From contig JAAALK010000289.1 in the NCBI GenBank assembly GCA_019279435.1, forward strand, positions 47,433,164 through 47,497,163: a DNA stretch of 64,000 nucleotides. Direction: 5' to 3'. The position numbers and the translations under genes are program-made. Source of the DNA: Zizania palustris (Eukaryota > Streptophyta > Magnoliopsida > Poales > Poaceae). Of this stretch, positions 11,746 to 21,994 are shown piece by piece; within the stretch, counting starts at the first letter, position 1, and the number at the start of each line of letters is the position of its first letter. The notes beneath the pieces were generated by a model that was given only the letters and a program-made list of their open reading frames with translations, was not told the DNA's origin and searched no databases.

Positions 11746-13296
11746 ATGGCGCCTCTCACCGTCGTCGCCTACTACCTTGACGCCGTTGTCCCCCGCAAGG
11801 CGCGCAGCTGCCTCCCTCGCGCCGTGCCGATGGCGTGGTGGTCATACAGGGTCCCCGTACTCCCACCGGCGGCCGAGAATTCAGCGGAGGAGACGAGGAA
11901 GACTTGCAGCCCGCAGCGTGTTTGCGTGGCTCCGGCATCCAATCTCGCCGCCCCTGTCACTTCCAAGAAGCCGCCGAAGAGGGCGAGGAGGTGCCTGAAC
12001 TGCGACGCGGTCGATACGCCGCAGTGGAGGTCGGGGCCGATGGGGAAGAGCACGCTCTGCAACGCCTGCGGGGTCCGGTACAGGGCAGTGGGTACGCTGC
12101 TGGATCATCGGCCAGCGACGAGGACAATGTTGGAGCCGTGGCCGGAGACTCCGGAGTCGCCGCATAGCCCGATCTGGAAGCCGGCGAAGGTGGGGAGGCC
12201 TCCCAAGCAGAAACTTGCGTCACCGCCGTCACTGGCGCCGGTGCCGCCTCGGAAGACGAAACTCTGGAAGAAGAAGAGGACGAAGAGTTGCGTGCACTGC
12301 GGCTCGTCGGAGACGCCGCAGTGGAGAGAGGGACCGATGGGGCGGGGCACTCTATGCAACGCGTGCGGCGTGCGGTACAGGCAGGGGAGGCTGCTGCCAG
12401 AGTACCGGTCCAAGTGGAGCCCCACCTTCTCGGCGTCGGAGCACGCCAGCAACCACCACCGGCAGCCGCGAGAGAACAATCAGAGCCCTCCAGTATCTGA
12501 TCTCGCCGCCCCTGCCACTTCCAAGAAGCCGCCGAAGAGGGCGAGGAGGTGCCTGAACTGCGACGCGGTCGATACGCCGCAGTGGAGGTCGGGGCCGATG
12601 GGGAAAAGCACGCTCTGCAACGCCTGCGGGGTCCGGTACAGGGCAGTAGGTACGCTGCTGGATCATCGGCCAGCGACGAGGACAATGGCGGAGCCGTGGC
12701 CGGAGACTCCCGAGTCGCCGCATTGCCCGATCTGGAACTGGAAGCCGGCGAAGCTGGGGAGGCCTCCCAAGCAGAAACTCGCGTCACCACCGTCACCGGC
12801 GCCGGTGCCGCCCCGTAAGACGAAACTCAGGAAGAAGAAGAGGATGAAGAGTTGCGTGCACTGTGGCTCGTCGGAGACGCCGCAGTGGAGAGAGGGGCCA
12901 ATGGGGCGTGGCACTCTGTGCAACGCGTGCGGCTTGCGGTTCAGCCAGGGGAGGCTGCTGCCAGAGTACCGGCCCAAGGGGAGCCCCACCTTCTCGGCGT
13001 CGGAGCACGCCACCAACCACTGCCGGGTGCTCCAGCTGCGCCGGCATCAGCGAGAGAACAATCAGAGCCCTCCGCCGACGCCGACGCCGACGGTCGACAG
13101 CGCTACCGCGAAGCCAATCGTCGACGAGCAGCCGATGGACCCGCAACAAGAACAGCCGATTGATTTTCCGCAAGAGCAGCCGATTGATGAACCGGTCACC
13201 GCCGCCGGCGACATGCCGAACTCTCTGGACGCGCTGCTGCTCGACGGACCGTCGGCGCCGCTCATCATGGACGGCGACGATTTCTTGATTAGTTAG
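11746..13296 (+). CDS. GATA-type transcription factor with four zinc fingers
   Basis: A single-exon 516-aa nuclear DNA-binding protein. Four GATA fingers of the plant C-X2-C-X18-C-X2-C type are visible, with cysteines at about residues 83-108, 182-207, 269-294 and 370-395. Fingers 1 and 3 read CLNCDAVDTPQW and are followed by a short RAVGTLLDHRP tail. Fingers 2 and 4 read CVHCGSSETPQW and keep the class-A tail GRLLPEYR with SPTFSASEHA. The protein is thus a finger A + finger B module duplicated in tandem (unit about 187 residues). Lysine/arginine stretches precede each finger. The tail is acidic and glutamine-rich with repeated EQPID, like an activation domain. ATG at 11746 is the first in frame; a longer frame from 11722 would need GTG. 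Plant GATA proteins usually have one finger. Targets are unknown; GATA factors bind WGATAR-type sites. Confidence 0.88.
   Translation: MAPLTVVAYYLDAVVPRKARSCLPRAVPMAWWSYRVPVLPPAAENSAEETRKTCSPQRVCVAPASNLAAPVTSKKPPKRARRCLNCDAVDTPQWRSGPMGKSTLCNACGVRYRAVGTLLDHRPATRTMLEPWPETPESPHSPIWKPAKVGRPPKQKLASPPSLAPVPPRKTKLWKKKRTKSCVHCGSSETPQWREGPMGRGTLCNACGVRYRQGRLLPEYRSKWSPTFSASEHASNHHRQPRENNQSPPVSDLAAPATSKKPPKRARRCLNCDAVDTPQWRSGPMGKSTLCNACGVRYRAVGTLLDHRPATRTMAEPWPETPESPHCPIWNWKPAKLGRPPKQKLASPPSPAPVPPRKTKLRKKKRMKSCVHCGSSETPQWREGPMGRGTLCNACGLRFSQGRLLPEYRPKGSPTFSASEHATNHCRVLQLRRHQRENNQSPPPTPTPTVDSATAKPIVDEQPMDPQQEQPIDFPQEQPIDEPVTAAGDMPNSLDALLLDGPSAPLIMDGDDFLIS
11941..13073 (+). repeat. Internal tandem duplication in the GATA gene (about 0.56 kb, two units)
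   Basis: The DNA from about 11941 to 12491 (ATCTCGCCGCCCCTG to GAGAACAATCAGAGCCCTCC) recurs at about 12502-13073. The finger 1 and finger 3 parts differ at only a few bases over more than 150 bp. A short indel adds two codons in the second unit, and about 27 bp extra lie before its end. The duplication is in frame and recent. Confidence 0.85.
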
Positions 13297-13630
13297 GTAG
13301 CCAAGAGGAATAATTCAGCTGAGAATTTGAGATGATATGAGGAATAATTCAGCTGAGATGAGATGAGATGAGAATACTAATTTTTGGGCCAACATTTTGA
13401 ACGCCTTTCATTGTGAATATCTTCTTTTTACAAAATTTTCGCTAATTTATCCCCCGGTCGATCAGATTTGTTGTATTGTATTTTGTTAAATTTGATTACA
13501 ATATTATATAATTGCGAGAGTAGATATTATCTTTTTTTGATATACTGTTGGTCAATATTTGTAATGATGTGAGTGTGGCGAGTTTTTCACTTACCAAATG
13601 TTTGGTATAGTGAACCAAACATGAACTTAA
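13297..13630. other. 3' flank of the GATA gene
   Basis: AT-rich DNA after the stop codon, probably holding the 3' UTR and poly(A) site; no further feature was recognised. Confidence 0.3.
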
Positions 13631-14790
13631 CAGTATGTCATGGGTATTCGCTTAGACCCAATCTAACCCATATATAGATATAGTATATGTGCAGTATTGT
13701 AGCTTGAACAATACCCGTAAAAGGCATTATTATATTAGATTAAGTTCTTAATCGATATTGAGGGTCAAATCAATTCCATATATATAAAAATGTGTTGTAA
13801 TTCTATTCTACCTCTCATCTCTAGTCGTTGCCATTAGGTTATCATTTTGGTAGTGTTTATCTCGTCATGATTCCAACCCATGACAACCTATTATCAAAGC
13901 CACTCACAATGGCTTCCAATTTCAAGCAAATTCTTCGTGTCATAGTGATCAATTCACTCTCCCGAGGAGCATGTTTGGAAAACCCTTCACGCTCGCATAT
14001 CTATGATCATTGCTGTTAGATGGACATTTGATTCGATGAGAGCAACCACCCATGATTAGGTTCTCCATAACATCTATCTCAAGATCATCAAGAAGTTGAA
14101 GAAGGACATGGAACGGTTGATAGCCTAGTTGTAGGCGAAGTGCATGGTAAATAAGGCAAAGCAACATACAAAGTAGGAGGTGGAGGAAAGGTATATTGAA
14201 CATGCAGCGATTGGCATGGTGATAACATCAGTACCACAACATCAACCTAGCCTTCTCTATTGGTAGCCTTTATGCCACGCCACTACCCATCTTCCTTGCC
14301 ACCTAAGCGACACGTTGGTTGTTGGCTCTAAGCGGCATTAGCATTTTTCATTTCAAATATTATAAGATAAGATATAAAAGACTTGAGTTATATTTATATT
14401 AGATGTTGAGTTAGATTAAGGTCATCCTATTGTTCAAGAACGAGCTATTTAAAAGGAGGGGTGTAGTGTCATAGGTATTATGTCAGGTCTAACCTAGCCC
14501 GCGAGCATATACCCATGCAGGTATTGTAGCATGAATAGTACATATGAGGTACTATAGCAATATTAGTGATTTGCTAGTTTAAAAAGTGAGGTTAGATTAT
14601 ATTAGATTGAATTCTTAAAAGGTAAAGCTAGATAAGATTAGATTAATTATCTCTATTCAAGGACAAGAAAGAATTATTTTAATAAGTCTTTAATATTTCC
14701 CTCCGACAATATTCTTAACGTTATTTATCCAATCTCTAATCCCTAGCAACCACCGTCATGTGAGCATCCTTTTGGAAGTGTGTATCCTAT
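13630..14790 (+). mobile_element. Degenerate small LTR element (TRIM-like or Copia remnant)
   Basis: Two diverged direct copies of about 230-320 bp lie at roughly 13635-13865 and 14467-14790. They share GTATTGTAGC followed by TGAA, ATTATATTAGATT followed by TTCTTAA, and a final TTTTGGTAGTG/TTTTGGAAGTG segment. The second copy is preceded by AAAAGGAGGGG, a good polypurine tract. Only about 600 bp without an intact frame lie between. The copies are old, so borders are approximate. Confidence 0.4.
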
Positions 14791-15265
14791 TTTCTAGCCC
14801 ATTTGCTGGAGCACAAAGATTTAAAATATGACATGATAAAATTTATATTACACGAAGAAGAGCACCAAATAGTCTGTGAGCTGCAACAGGGTAACAAGAA
14901 GGGATGTCTGAAAACTGAAACCAGCTTGGGAACAAAATAAAAGGAATCACAATTCAATGACGAATAAACAGAGTAAAAGGATGAGTGAACAAAAGAGTCT
15001 CATGCTCCCATTGCATTGCAGGTTATTACTTATTCACCAGATTACAGCACCGTCTATCCAGACCCAAAAAAAAAGCTGTGCATAAACAAGATTCAAACCG
15101 CCACCAGCTATGAAAAAGAATGGCACAGGGGATAAACCTCCCTTGGATACAGAAGTTATTCATGACCCAACAGAACAAAACTAAACAGAATAACCCCTAG
15201 AGCTCAGCTTGTAGTTTCAAGAATGTGAAACAGGAACCCCGAAAGGGTTGTGCGTCGAAGCATGC

Positions 15266-17979
15266 CTAATCCGCACGAGATTGGCCAGCACGGGATGATA
15301 GGATGATGCCGACAATGAGACCATAGAGAGCAAGTGCTTCGGCGAAAATGAGGATGAGGATCATGCCCACGAACAGCTTTGGCTGTTGTGCATTTGCCCT
15401 GCAGACATAAACAGTGATTAGAAATGGTTCTTTAGAAATTACAAGGTAGTTACCTTACAGTTATAGTAAATCTTCATTGCAATTGTATACATGCAAACAA
15501 CTTCACAAACCAAACCAAAAACTAGTAGAGTATGCAAGGGAGAAACATGTTTAATCTAGAAAGCTTTTAAAAGGCTGATGTCACTATTCCAATAGTTCAA
15601 AATAAAACCACAAACAAATAGAACATATACAAATTTAAGCTTCAAATAATTTTAGACATACTTATGCACCATCTAAAACAGGGGTTTTCTCTGGTACAAA
15701 CTATCCAATCATTTTCTTTCATAGATGAGGATGTGCATAACCTTTCTTTAGGTGATTAACTCTAAAGTCTAAACATAAAAAGAAATATAAGTCTTTCCTA
15801 TGTTCAAATAGGATTACATAATAGAGGCAACAACTCACAAACTACAAAAGAACCACACAGTCTCATAAATGGAACAAATACAGACATGGTATCATATGAA
15901 CTACCAGGTATAAAAAAACAAAAATAAACATGAAGTGCCAGGTCGAATAGTAGCATAATCAAAACATACCACGATGGTCTTTTTCACTGAACACTGTATT
16001 AGTCGGTCATGCAACAATAGAAAATTGATGTGCCAATATACTGGATCCCTACCCTAAAACTAAGGAATTTAGAGAAGATATGGATCTCTCTTTTTGTGGA
16101 GAAAAGGCTTAGATAGCCCTGCTTTGTTAGAAAGCATTAGAGAGTAATTTTGCTGGGATCACCAGCTACAGTTCAAAGCCCACTAGGAGTTTCCGGGCAT
16201 GTTTGGTTGCTGCCTAACTTTGCCAAACTTAGCGCAGCATTTGGATCACCACTTCAACTGAGGTAACTGCAGTTTTGCCCCACTTGTAATTGACTCATTT
16301 CTTTGCCAAACCTAGCCTAAGGTGTGATGAGCAAATTGTTAGCCACACCTTTGGCAAGGTTTGGCAAAAAAGTGTGTCAACTTGAGTTACCCATCCAAAC
16401 AACCCCTACATCTTACACTCCTAACAACCCATCAAGACTTAGCTACCAATCCACACTATCCAACATACCAGAGAGCCACAGAACTTCCAAAAGCACATGG
16501 AAAGTTTCTAACATTTTCCAGAGAGTTATGTAGCTAAATGTACTCTCTTAGAAGTCAAAAGATCCAAAGATGCCGGAATAATTTCCTAAAATAACTGATA
16601 TTTCATGGCATATATCTAAAGAGTTGTGTGAATAATGTCGAACATTCTACACCATTTTGATCCATGGTGGATAAATATATAGAATGATCTTGGCATCTTG
16701 CTATATACATCTTCAATGCATGAGTTAATATAAAGAATTATTCATGATTCCATGTGTCAATGTCATTAGCTGATTAGCATGTGTGAAGACGATACCACCC
16801 AAGGGTATAATTCGTGGTTTTTGGCTTTTGGCATGCAATATGGCAGCAAGGTCCTGCCATGTAACACACTAGAGCCTAGCATTTAATCTCCAAAGCAGTG
16901 ATAGCAGGCAATAGCCTGTCATTTAAAAGTGACATTGTTCCATTTAACACATGAAGGAGTACCTTTGACATACCGACATTAACCAGCAATCACATTAAGA
17001 CTTAAGAAACAGAAGTTTCCAAAAAAAGTTAGTTTGTCATATACAATGTGGCCACTAAGTGAACATAAAACAAAAACCTAAGAAATTGTTTCCAATTATA
17101 CACATAAACAAGCATGTAATTTCACATATAATACATATACTCACAGTTAGCTACAAATATCCCCTTTATATACAGTCATATTCACAGTTAGATATCTTGT
17201 GATCTAATCAAATGACTGCATGCGGATGCATTAGCAAGCGAGGAAGTTAAATACAATATCAATCCAACACCAATGAAAATTATAGCTAAAAAAATTAACA
17301 CGCATAACAAGGTAAGGCAGGATGAAGCATGCGCCTTTTTACCTGACTCCGGCATCTCCAACGATGCCAATGGCCATTCCGGCAGCAAGCCCAGCGAGAC
17401 CACAGGCAAGGCCAGAGGAGAGGTGAGCGTAGCCATCAAAAAGGTAGTAGGGCTTGGCCTTGGGGTTGATCCCCGTGCTGATGATGACGGCGATGATGAG
17501 CCCGTAGATACCGAGCACACCAGCCATGACCACGGGAACGATGGACTTCATGACGAGCTCCGGGCGCATGACACCCATGGACGCCACACCGACGCCGCTC
17601 TTGGCCGTCCCGTACGCTGCCCCCATGCCTGCAGGACACCCAGAGAGGCGCGATCTCGTCAAAACCGCATGGATCCAAGAAGCGTTTCTCAGATCAACGG
17701 ATCGGAGCAACCCGGAAGCTTAAGGGCCTCGAGAACCGATCGTATCGGGGAAGGAGCAGGCAGGCCACCAAGCTCCAACCTTTCCTTCACCACGGAATCG
17801 AGCGCGACGGCGACGAGAAGGGGAGAAGCTAGCGAATTTCGCGAGACCAGACCACGTCACACACAAGATTGGTAGAACAGAGGAGGAAGAGATAGCATAC
17901 ATGAGAAGACGAGCGCGGAGGCGGCGCCAAGGAAACCGAAGAAGGGGGCGGTCTCATCGCCGCTGAACACCGACGACAT
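15266..17979 (-). CDS. VHA-c: V-type proton ATPase 16-kDa proteolipid subunit c
   Basis: The minus strand encodes the 165-aa ring subunit of the membrane Vo sector of the vacuolar/endomembrane H+-ATPase, which carries protons across the membrane. Exons are 17979-17901, 17628-17343 and 15398-15266; all junctions are GT-AG and the frame is kept through two split codons (Cys27, Arg122). The protein starts [16 protein letters not shown] and has four transmembrane helices. Helix 4 reads [19 protein letters not shown], with the essential proton-binding glutamate at residue 142. Length and ends ([10 protein letters not shown]) match the plant family exactly. The first intron is 272 bp, the second 1944 bp with a possible transposon scar near 16200. 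No defect is seen, so the gene is probably active. Grass genomes carry several nearly identical copies, so the paralogue number cannot be assigned. Confidence 0.96.
16195..16408. mobile_element. Possible hAT-like MITE in VHA-c intron 2
   Basis: The ends GGCATGTTTGGTTG and CATCCAAACAACCCC are loosely inverted, and inside TTTGCCAAAC motifs occur in both orientations. This resembles grass MITEs with a GTTTGG end. No clean target duplication was found. Confidence 0.3.
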
Positions 17980-18334
17980 CTTTGTCCTCCTGCTGCTACG
18001 GTCCTACCGCTGCGGAGCCTTCGATCTCTCCTCTCCGGTCTCCGCGAGCGGGAAGAATGCGTCACGAGAGCTCTTGGGATTCGGCTCTGGTGATCCGATC
18101 TGAAGAGGAGGAGAGCTTCGATTTGGTCTTGTTGGGGAGGAGGACGGAGGAGCCGCCGCCGCGGAGAAGAGGAAACGAGAGGCGCACGCCGCGGCGTCGT
18201 TAGTTTTGGACGGTTTTGCCCCTGCTGATGCAAGCACAGCAAGGCTTTAATTTGATGAGCTTTCGAGGCCTGCAGCTGACTGGACACCTTTGGTTGGTTG
18301 TTAAACTTTTGTGATATTGATGAGATCTTTAATA

Positions 18335-18587
18335 CTCACTCCAGTACACAAAAACAAGTTGTTTTAGGCTTTTATCAAGAAGTTGTTAAAACAAGTCGTT
18401 TTGCATTTTATTGTGCATTTTGGACAACTATACCCCTCAAGTAGTACTACTTTTTTCTTGTTTTTCATGCTATGTTTACTCTTGCACTATATTTAATAGG
18501 GGCAAACATGGAAAGTAAACACTAATTAATTGCTCCTTGGTATGTGAAATTATGTCCAAAATGACTTGTTTTATGTACCAGAGGGAG
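18335..18587. mobile_element. Stowaway-like MITE (253 bp)
   Basis: The inverted ends are CTCACTCCAGTACACAAAAA and, at the other end, TTATGTACCAGAGGGAG; TA flanks both sides (18333-18334 and 18588-18589). AAAACAAGT and ACTTGTTTTA lie just inside. This matches the Tc1/mariner-derived Stowaway pattern (CTCCCTCCGT-type ends, TA duplication). It lies about 350 bp upstream of the VHA-c start codon. Confidence 0.75.
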
Positions 18588-18837
18588 TAATGTTCATGGT
18601 ATTAATTACTATGACACATCAGATTTTTTTGACATGACATTTAATTAATGAGGTAAGAGAAGGAAGTAGTGTCATCACCGTAATATGATGCTAACCCATT
18701 TTCAAGATGGATGAAACGAAATGAAATGTCCACTGAGAGTCAAATCGTTTCGTTAGAGAGAGGGTATTTCATGAGAGCTAATTGCATTTAATTACACTGG
18801 TTAGCCTAGAAAATGGTGAAATGAAACTCTCCACTTA

Positions 18838-19122
18838 GAGCAAGTTTAATAAAATAGCTAGTTGTTGGTTTTATATTTGTGTCATGTCACATATAGCTAA
18901 TCTAATAGCAAATTCATATAATAGTTAGTTGGTTATATGTATCATGCATTTAATGTGTAACATATTACATCATCTTACAATGTTTATTGGAACCTATGTA
19001 GGAGTGGGTTGTTAACTAGTAGCCCGCTTTTATTCTCTCTCCTTCTTTCTCTCATCCACCTCACTACTAATCTGATTTGGCAAGTCTTGTAGCCTGCTTA
19101 CATAAGCTTATTATACTTGCTC
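18838..19122. mobile_element. Tourist-like (PIF/Harbinger) MITE (285 bp)
   Basis: Inverted ends GAGCAAGTTTAATA and TTATACTTGCTC with TTA duplications at 18835-18837 and 19123-19125. The flanks (18710-18837 and 19126-19200) share inverted pieces such as ATGAAACTC next to CCACT, so it probably sits inside an older MITE. Confidence 0.75.
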
Positions 19123-19125
19123 TTA

Positions 19126-21297
19126 GAGCGAGTATTTTATTCAGTTACAAAGCTGATGTGATATCCTAAAAAACAGTGTTATGAAACTCACCACTGTGAA
19201 TAGTCCGAGAGAACTTCTATTTAGTTTTCTAAATTTAAAATTTAAGATTTTACAAGAAAAACCGACTCCACCAAAAACTCTACAGTGTGCCGCCACATTC
19301 CTTTACCTCATGGGGTTCCTCTCCGACTCCACCGAGAGCAGCATGCTCACTGATACAGAATACCACTGTACTTTCCTCAAGCTGCATGTTCATCCGGTCC
19401 CTTTTGTGGACGATAGATTTGTTCACAGAACAAATTACATTAGAAATTGCATAGATCAATTGCCCCTCTAATCACATCTTATGTTAACAAACAAAAGATG
19501 CAAATGAATTGTAGGTAGATTGGTTACTGCTAAATGTAAATACAAAAAACTTATGTTAGAAAGTTGAAGAGGACGTTGTAATTAGCTGTATTTTTTTCTG
19601 ATTTATCACCCACTTTTGTGTAGATGTTGTATTTACCTACTCAAGATTATTGTGTTTGATTTACTGCTTTGCTTTAAAATCACGAAAGCTGTTAAAAATC
19701 TATTTAAGAATCTTGAGTCATAGCTTTGTTTTCGATTGGATGTTTCATAATTCATGTGTGTTGTGCAAATAATGTTTTGAGAACTATGCTCTCAAATTAA
19801 TAGAACAACAAAACGGCCTTCTAACATTATGATTACTTTTGTTTTATAAAGTCGCCCATTAATCTAAACGGCCCAAGTAGTTTTAGCTACCCTATAAACA
19901 TGAGAAAATTACTCACGTGCTATTATAATTTTAAAAAATTGTCTACATATCATTATCAGTGACTGTGGTGACCTCCATCTGTCAGTGACATATCGATGGT
20001 ATATTGGCAAACCGTGAAAATTATAGTGATACGGAAAAAATAACACAATAAACATCCATAATATAATTCATTTTCTTTTTTTGTCGTGTGAAAAATAGTC
20101 TTAGCTTCATAATGTATGTAATGTATATGTATTTGCATGTTTCTGTTGAGGTTAAAGTTGCACTTTTTTCAAGATTTGTGGTCTTGTTGTCATTTGTAAA
20201 TCTAAATGCAGTTTTATTCACCTCTAGGTTTAGTTATAAGTTTATAGTCCACATTCAAGCTCGTTATCAGTGTTTTCAAGTTACATCGGGATATTATCTT
20301 TTTTTCCTCTATGCATGTTACTTTTTTATTTTATGCAAGAAATACTTGTAATAAGATAGACTACTAGACTATATTATTTTACTCATGTTAAGGGGAAATG
20401 AGATCACATGTAGTCGGCTTCGCCGATCGTAGAAGGCAGTCACCCTTTTGCACCATTGGATTTCAATCTGATAGGTACCGAAGGGGACTTCACTGATGGG
20501 TTCCACACATGATGGGGGCCATCTCTACGCCCTTCGGAGACCTCCGCGCCGTTCGATCCACGCTAAATGGTGTGGATCGTGACTACCCTCTGTAGTCGAC
20601 TGCAGAGGAGTCGGAAGGGTGGCAACGATCCGATAAGAGTGGGGACCCATCAGATTTAAATAGTAGCAATGCAGTACAAAATATTAAATTAGATCTTAAG
20701 ATTATGAGATGCACGGAGTTTCAGTTATGTATGTGCGCATTGTAACAAAAATCCAAATTTTATATGAGAGAGAACTCTATGAAGTTAATTAACAATCATG
20801 TTTTTCCTATTGACCTTCTATTTTCAATCTTTCCTAAAACAGACGTGGGATGGGTTGAAGAGGGAAAACAAGCGTACTAAGTTCTCGTTTGGATGAACTA
20901 AAACTAATATTTAGTTAACTAATAACTATAGCTAATTGTTAGCTAGCTAATAGTTAATTGGCTAAAAATTAGTAATGCATGTTTGATACTTTAGATTAAT
21001 AGGTTGCTAAAGTCGATTTTGCCCTTGATCCAATAATTGTATAATAATTGTGCTACATACTATAGTGGTGTAGAGACAAAATATTCTAAGGGCCCAATTA
21101 GCTCAAATTAGTTTAATTTTATGGACTGATCGTTAGTTAGCTAATGAGCTAATAGTTGGTTCACTAATTAGTTGTATTATTTGGATAAATTAAAATTAAT
21201 TTTCAGTTGCTAACTATTAGTTGATGAGATCTAAATAGAATCTAAATAAAACGTAGATTTAGGCTATTTTAGGAAAAGCAAGAACTTTTAGGTTCAA
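19126..21297. other. Intergenic DNA with diffuse repeat remnants
   Basis: No gene was recognised. Near 19925-20035 a segment with CAGTGACTGTGGTGACC and CTGTCAGTGACAT is related in inverted sense to 59000-59130, so both are copies of one dispersed repeat. 20440-20650 is a GC-richer patch of unknown origin. 20880-21240 has many TTAGTTAACTAA-like words in both orientations and looks like a decayed foldback element. Confidence 0.3.
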
Positions 21298-21326
21298 CTA
21301 GAAAGGCTTGGCGCGCTTTGCGCGCC
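21298..21326 (-). mobile_element. Helitron 3' terminus (minus strand)
   Basis: Read on the minus strand there is a perfect 7-bp stem with a 3-nt loop (GGCGCGC-AAA-GCGCGCC), 8 nt of spacer, then CTAG followed by T. This is the canonical Helitron 3' end (GC hairpin, CTRR, T). The hairpin is 21310-21326 and CTAG is 21298-21301. The Helitron body would extend to higher coordinates, where both LTR elements and a host exon lie. A TC 5' end was not found. Confidence 0.6.
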
Positions 21327-21579
21327 TATCAATAAGCATGAAATTATATTACATGTGAATAAATGGTCCGCTCACTGCAGTTGTTCACTGCAGTTGTGTG
21401 CTCATTATCTGCGCATGTGGTACTAACGTCTTCAGATAGGAAGATATTAGTATCCAGATTCTCATCCCAATGCACATCTGCTATTTTTAGGTTAAGTACT
21501 TCAAGTTGTAACTATGGGTACTTAAAAATGTCTTTAAACAAGTTAAATGGATATTCAAAATAAAAAAGTTTAATGATCA

Positions 21580-21962
21580 TGTGATGTATGGGATCCCCTT
21601 TGGCCGGCGCAAGAAGCTCCAGAAGGTCCAGGGCTAAGAGTTAAATTCTGTTAGAGATAAATCTGTTTTGTTTGTTAGGAATCAGTTGTAATTTCTGTTA
21701 GAGATAAGTCTGTTAGGAATAAGTTTGGTTGGTTAGGAATCAGTTGTAATTCAGCACTATATAAGCTGAACCAGTAGAGAGGGAAAGGGAGCCAAAAAGA
21801 TTGTTTCTTGCTCCAGCCGACCCCTGCCCTTCTGGTGCGCCGTCGCAGCCATAGCGACTCCGGCGCGCCGGCGGGGTCCAGGGCCACGGCCGGAGACCTC
21901 CTTTGAGTATAATCTACGGCATATTCCCTCTTCTAACGTGTCCCAAACCCCTGCCCATAACA
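21580..21962 (+). repeat. Copy A 5' LTR
   Basis: 383 bp, TG..CA, preceded by GATCA at 21575-21579. A TATA-like CACTATATAAGC lies at about 21752-21763. It differs from the 3' LTR of the same copy at a single base (CTACGG versus CTATGG). Confidence 0.88.
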
Positions 21963-21965
21963 AAT

Positions 21966-21975
21966 TGGTATCAGA
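21966..21975 (+). other. Primer-binding site (initiator tRNA-Met)
   Basis: TGGTATCAGA, 3 nt after the 5' LTR, is complementary to the 3' end of plant initiator methionine tRNA, the usual primer for gypsy and Copia elements. Confidence 0.8.
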
Positions 21976-21994
21976 TACTCCTGGTTCCGTGTCC

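Noticed and set aside
11957..12796. 279-codon open frame antisense to the GATA gene, and other frames of similar length
   Set aside because: By-products of GC-rich sense codons; composed of serine/arginine/alanine repeats without domains, and duplicated only because the sense gene is.
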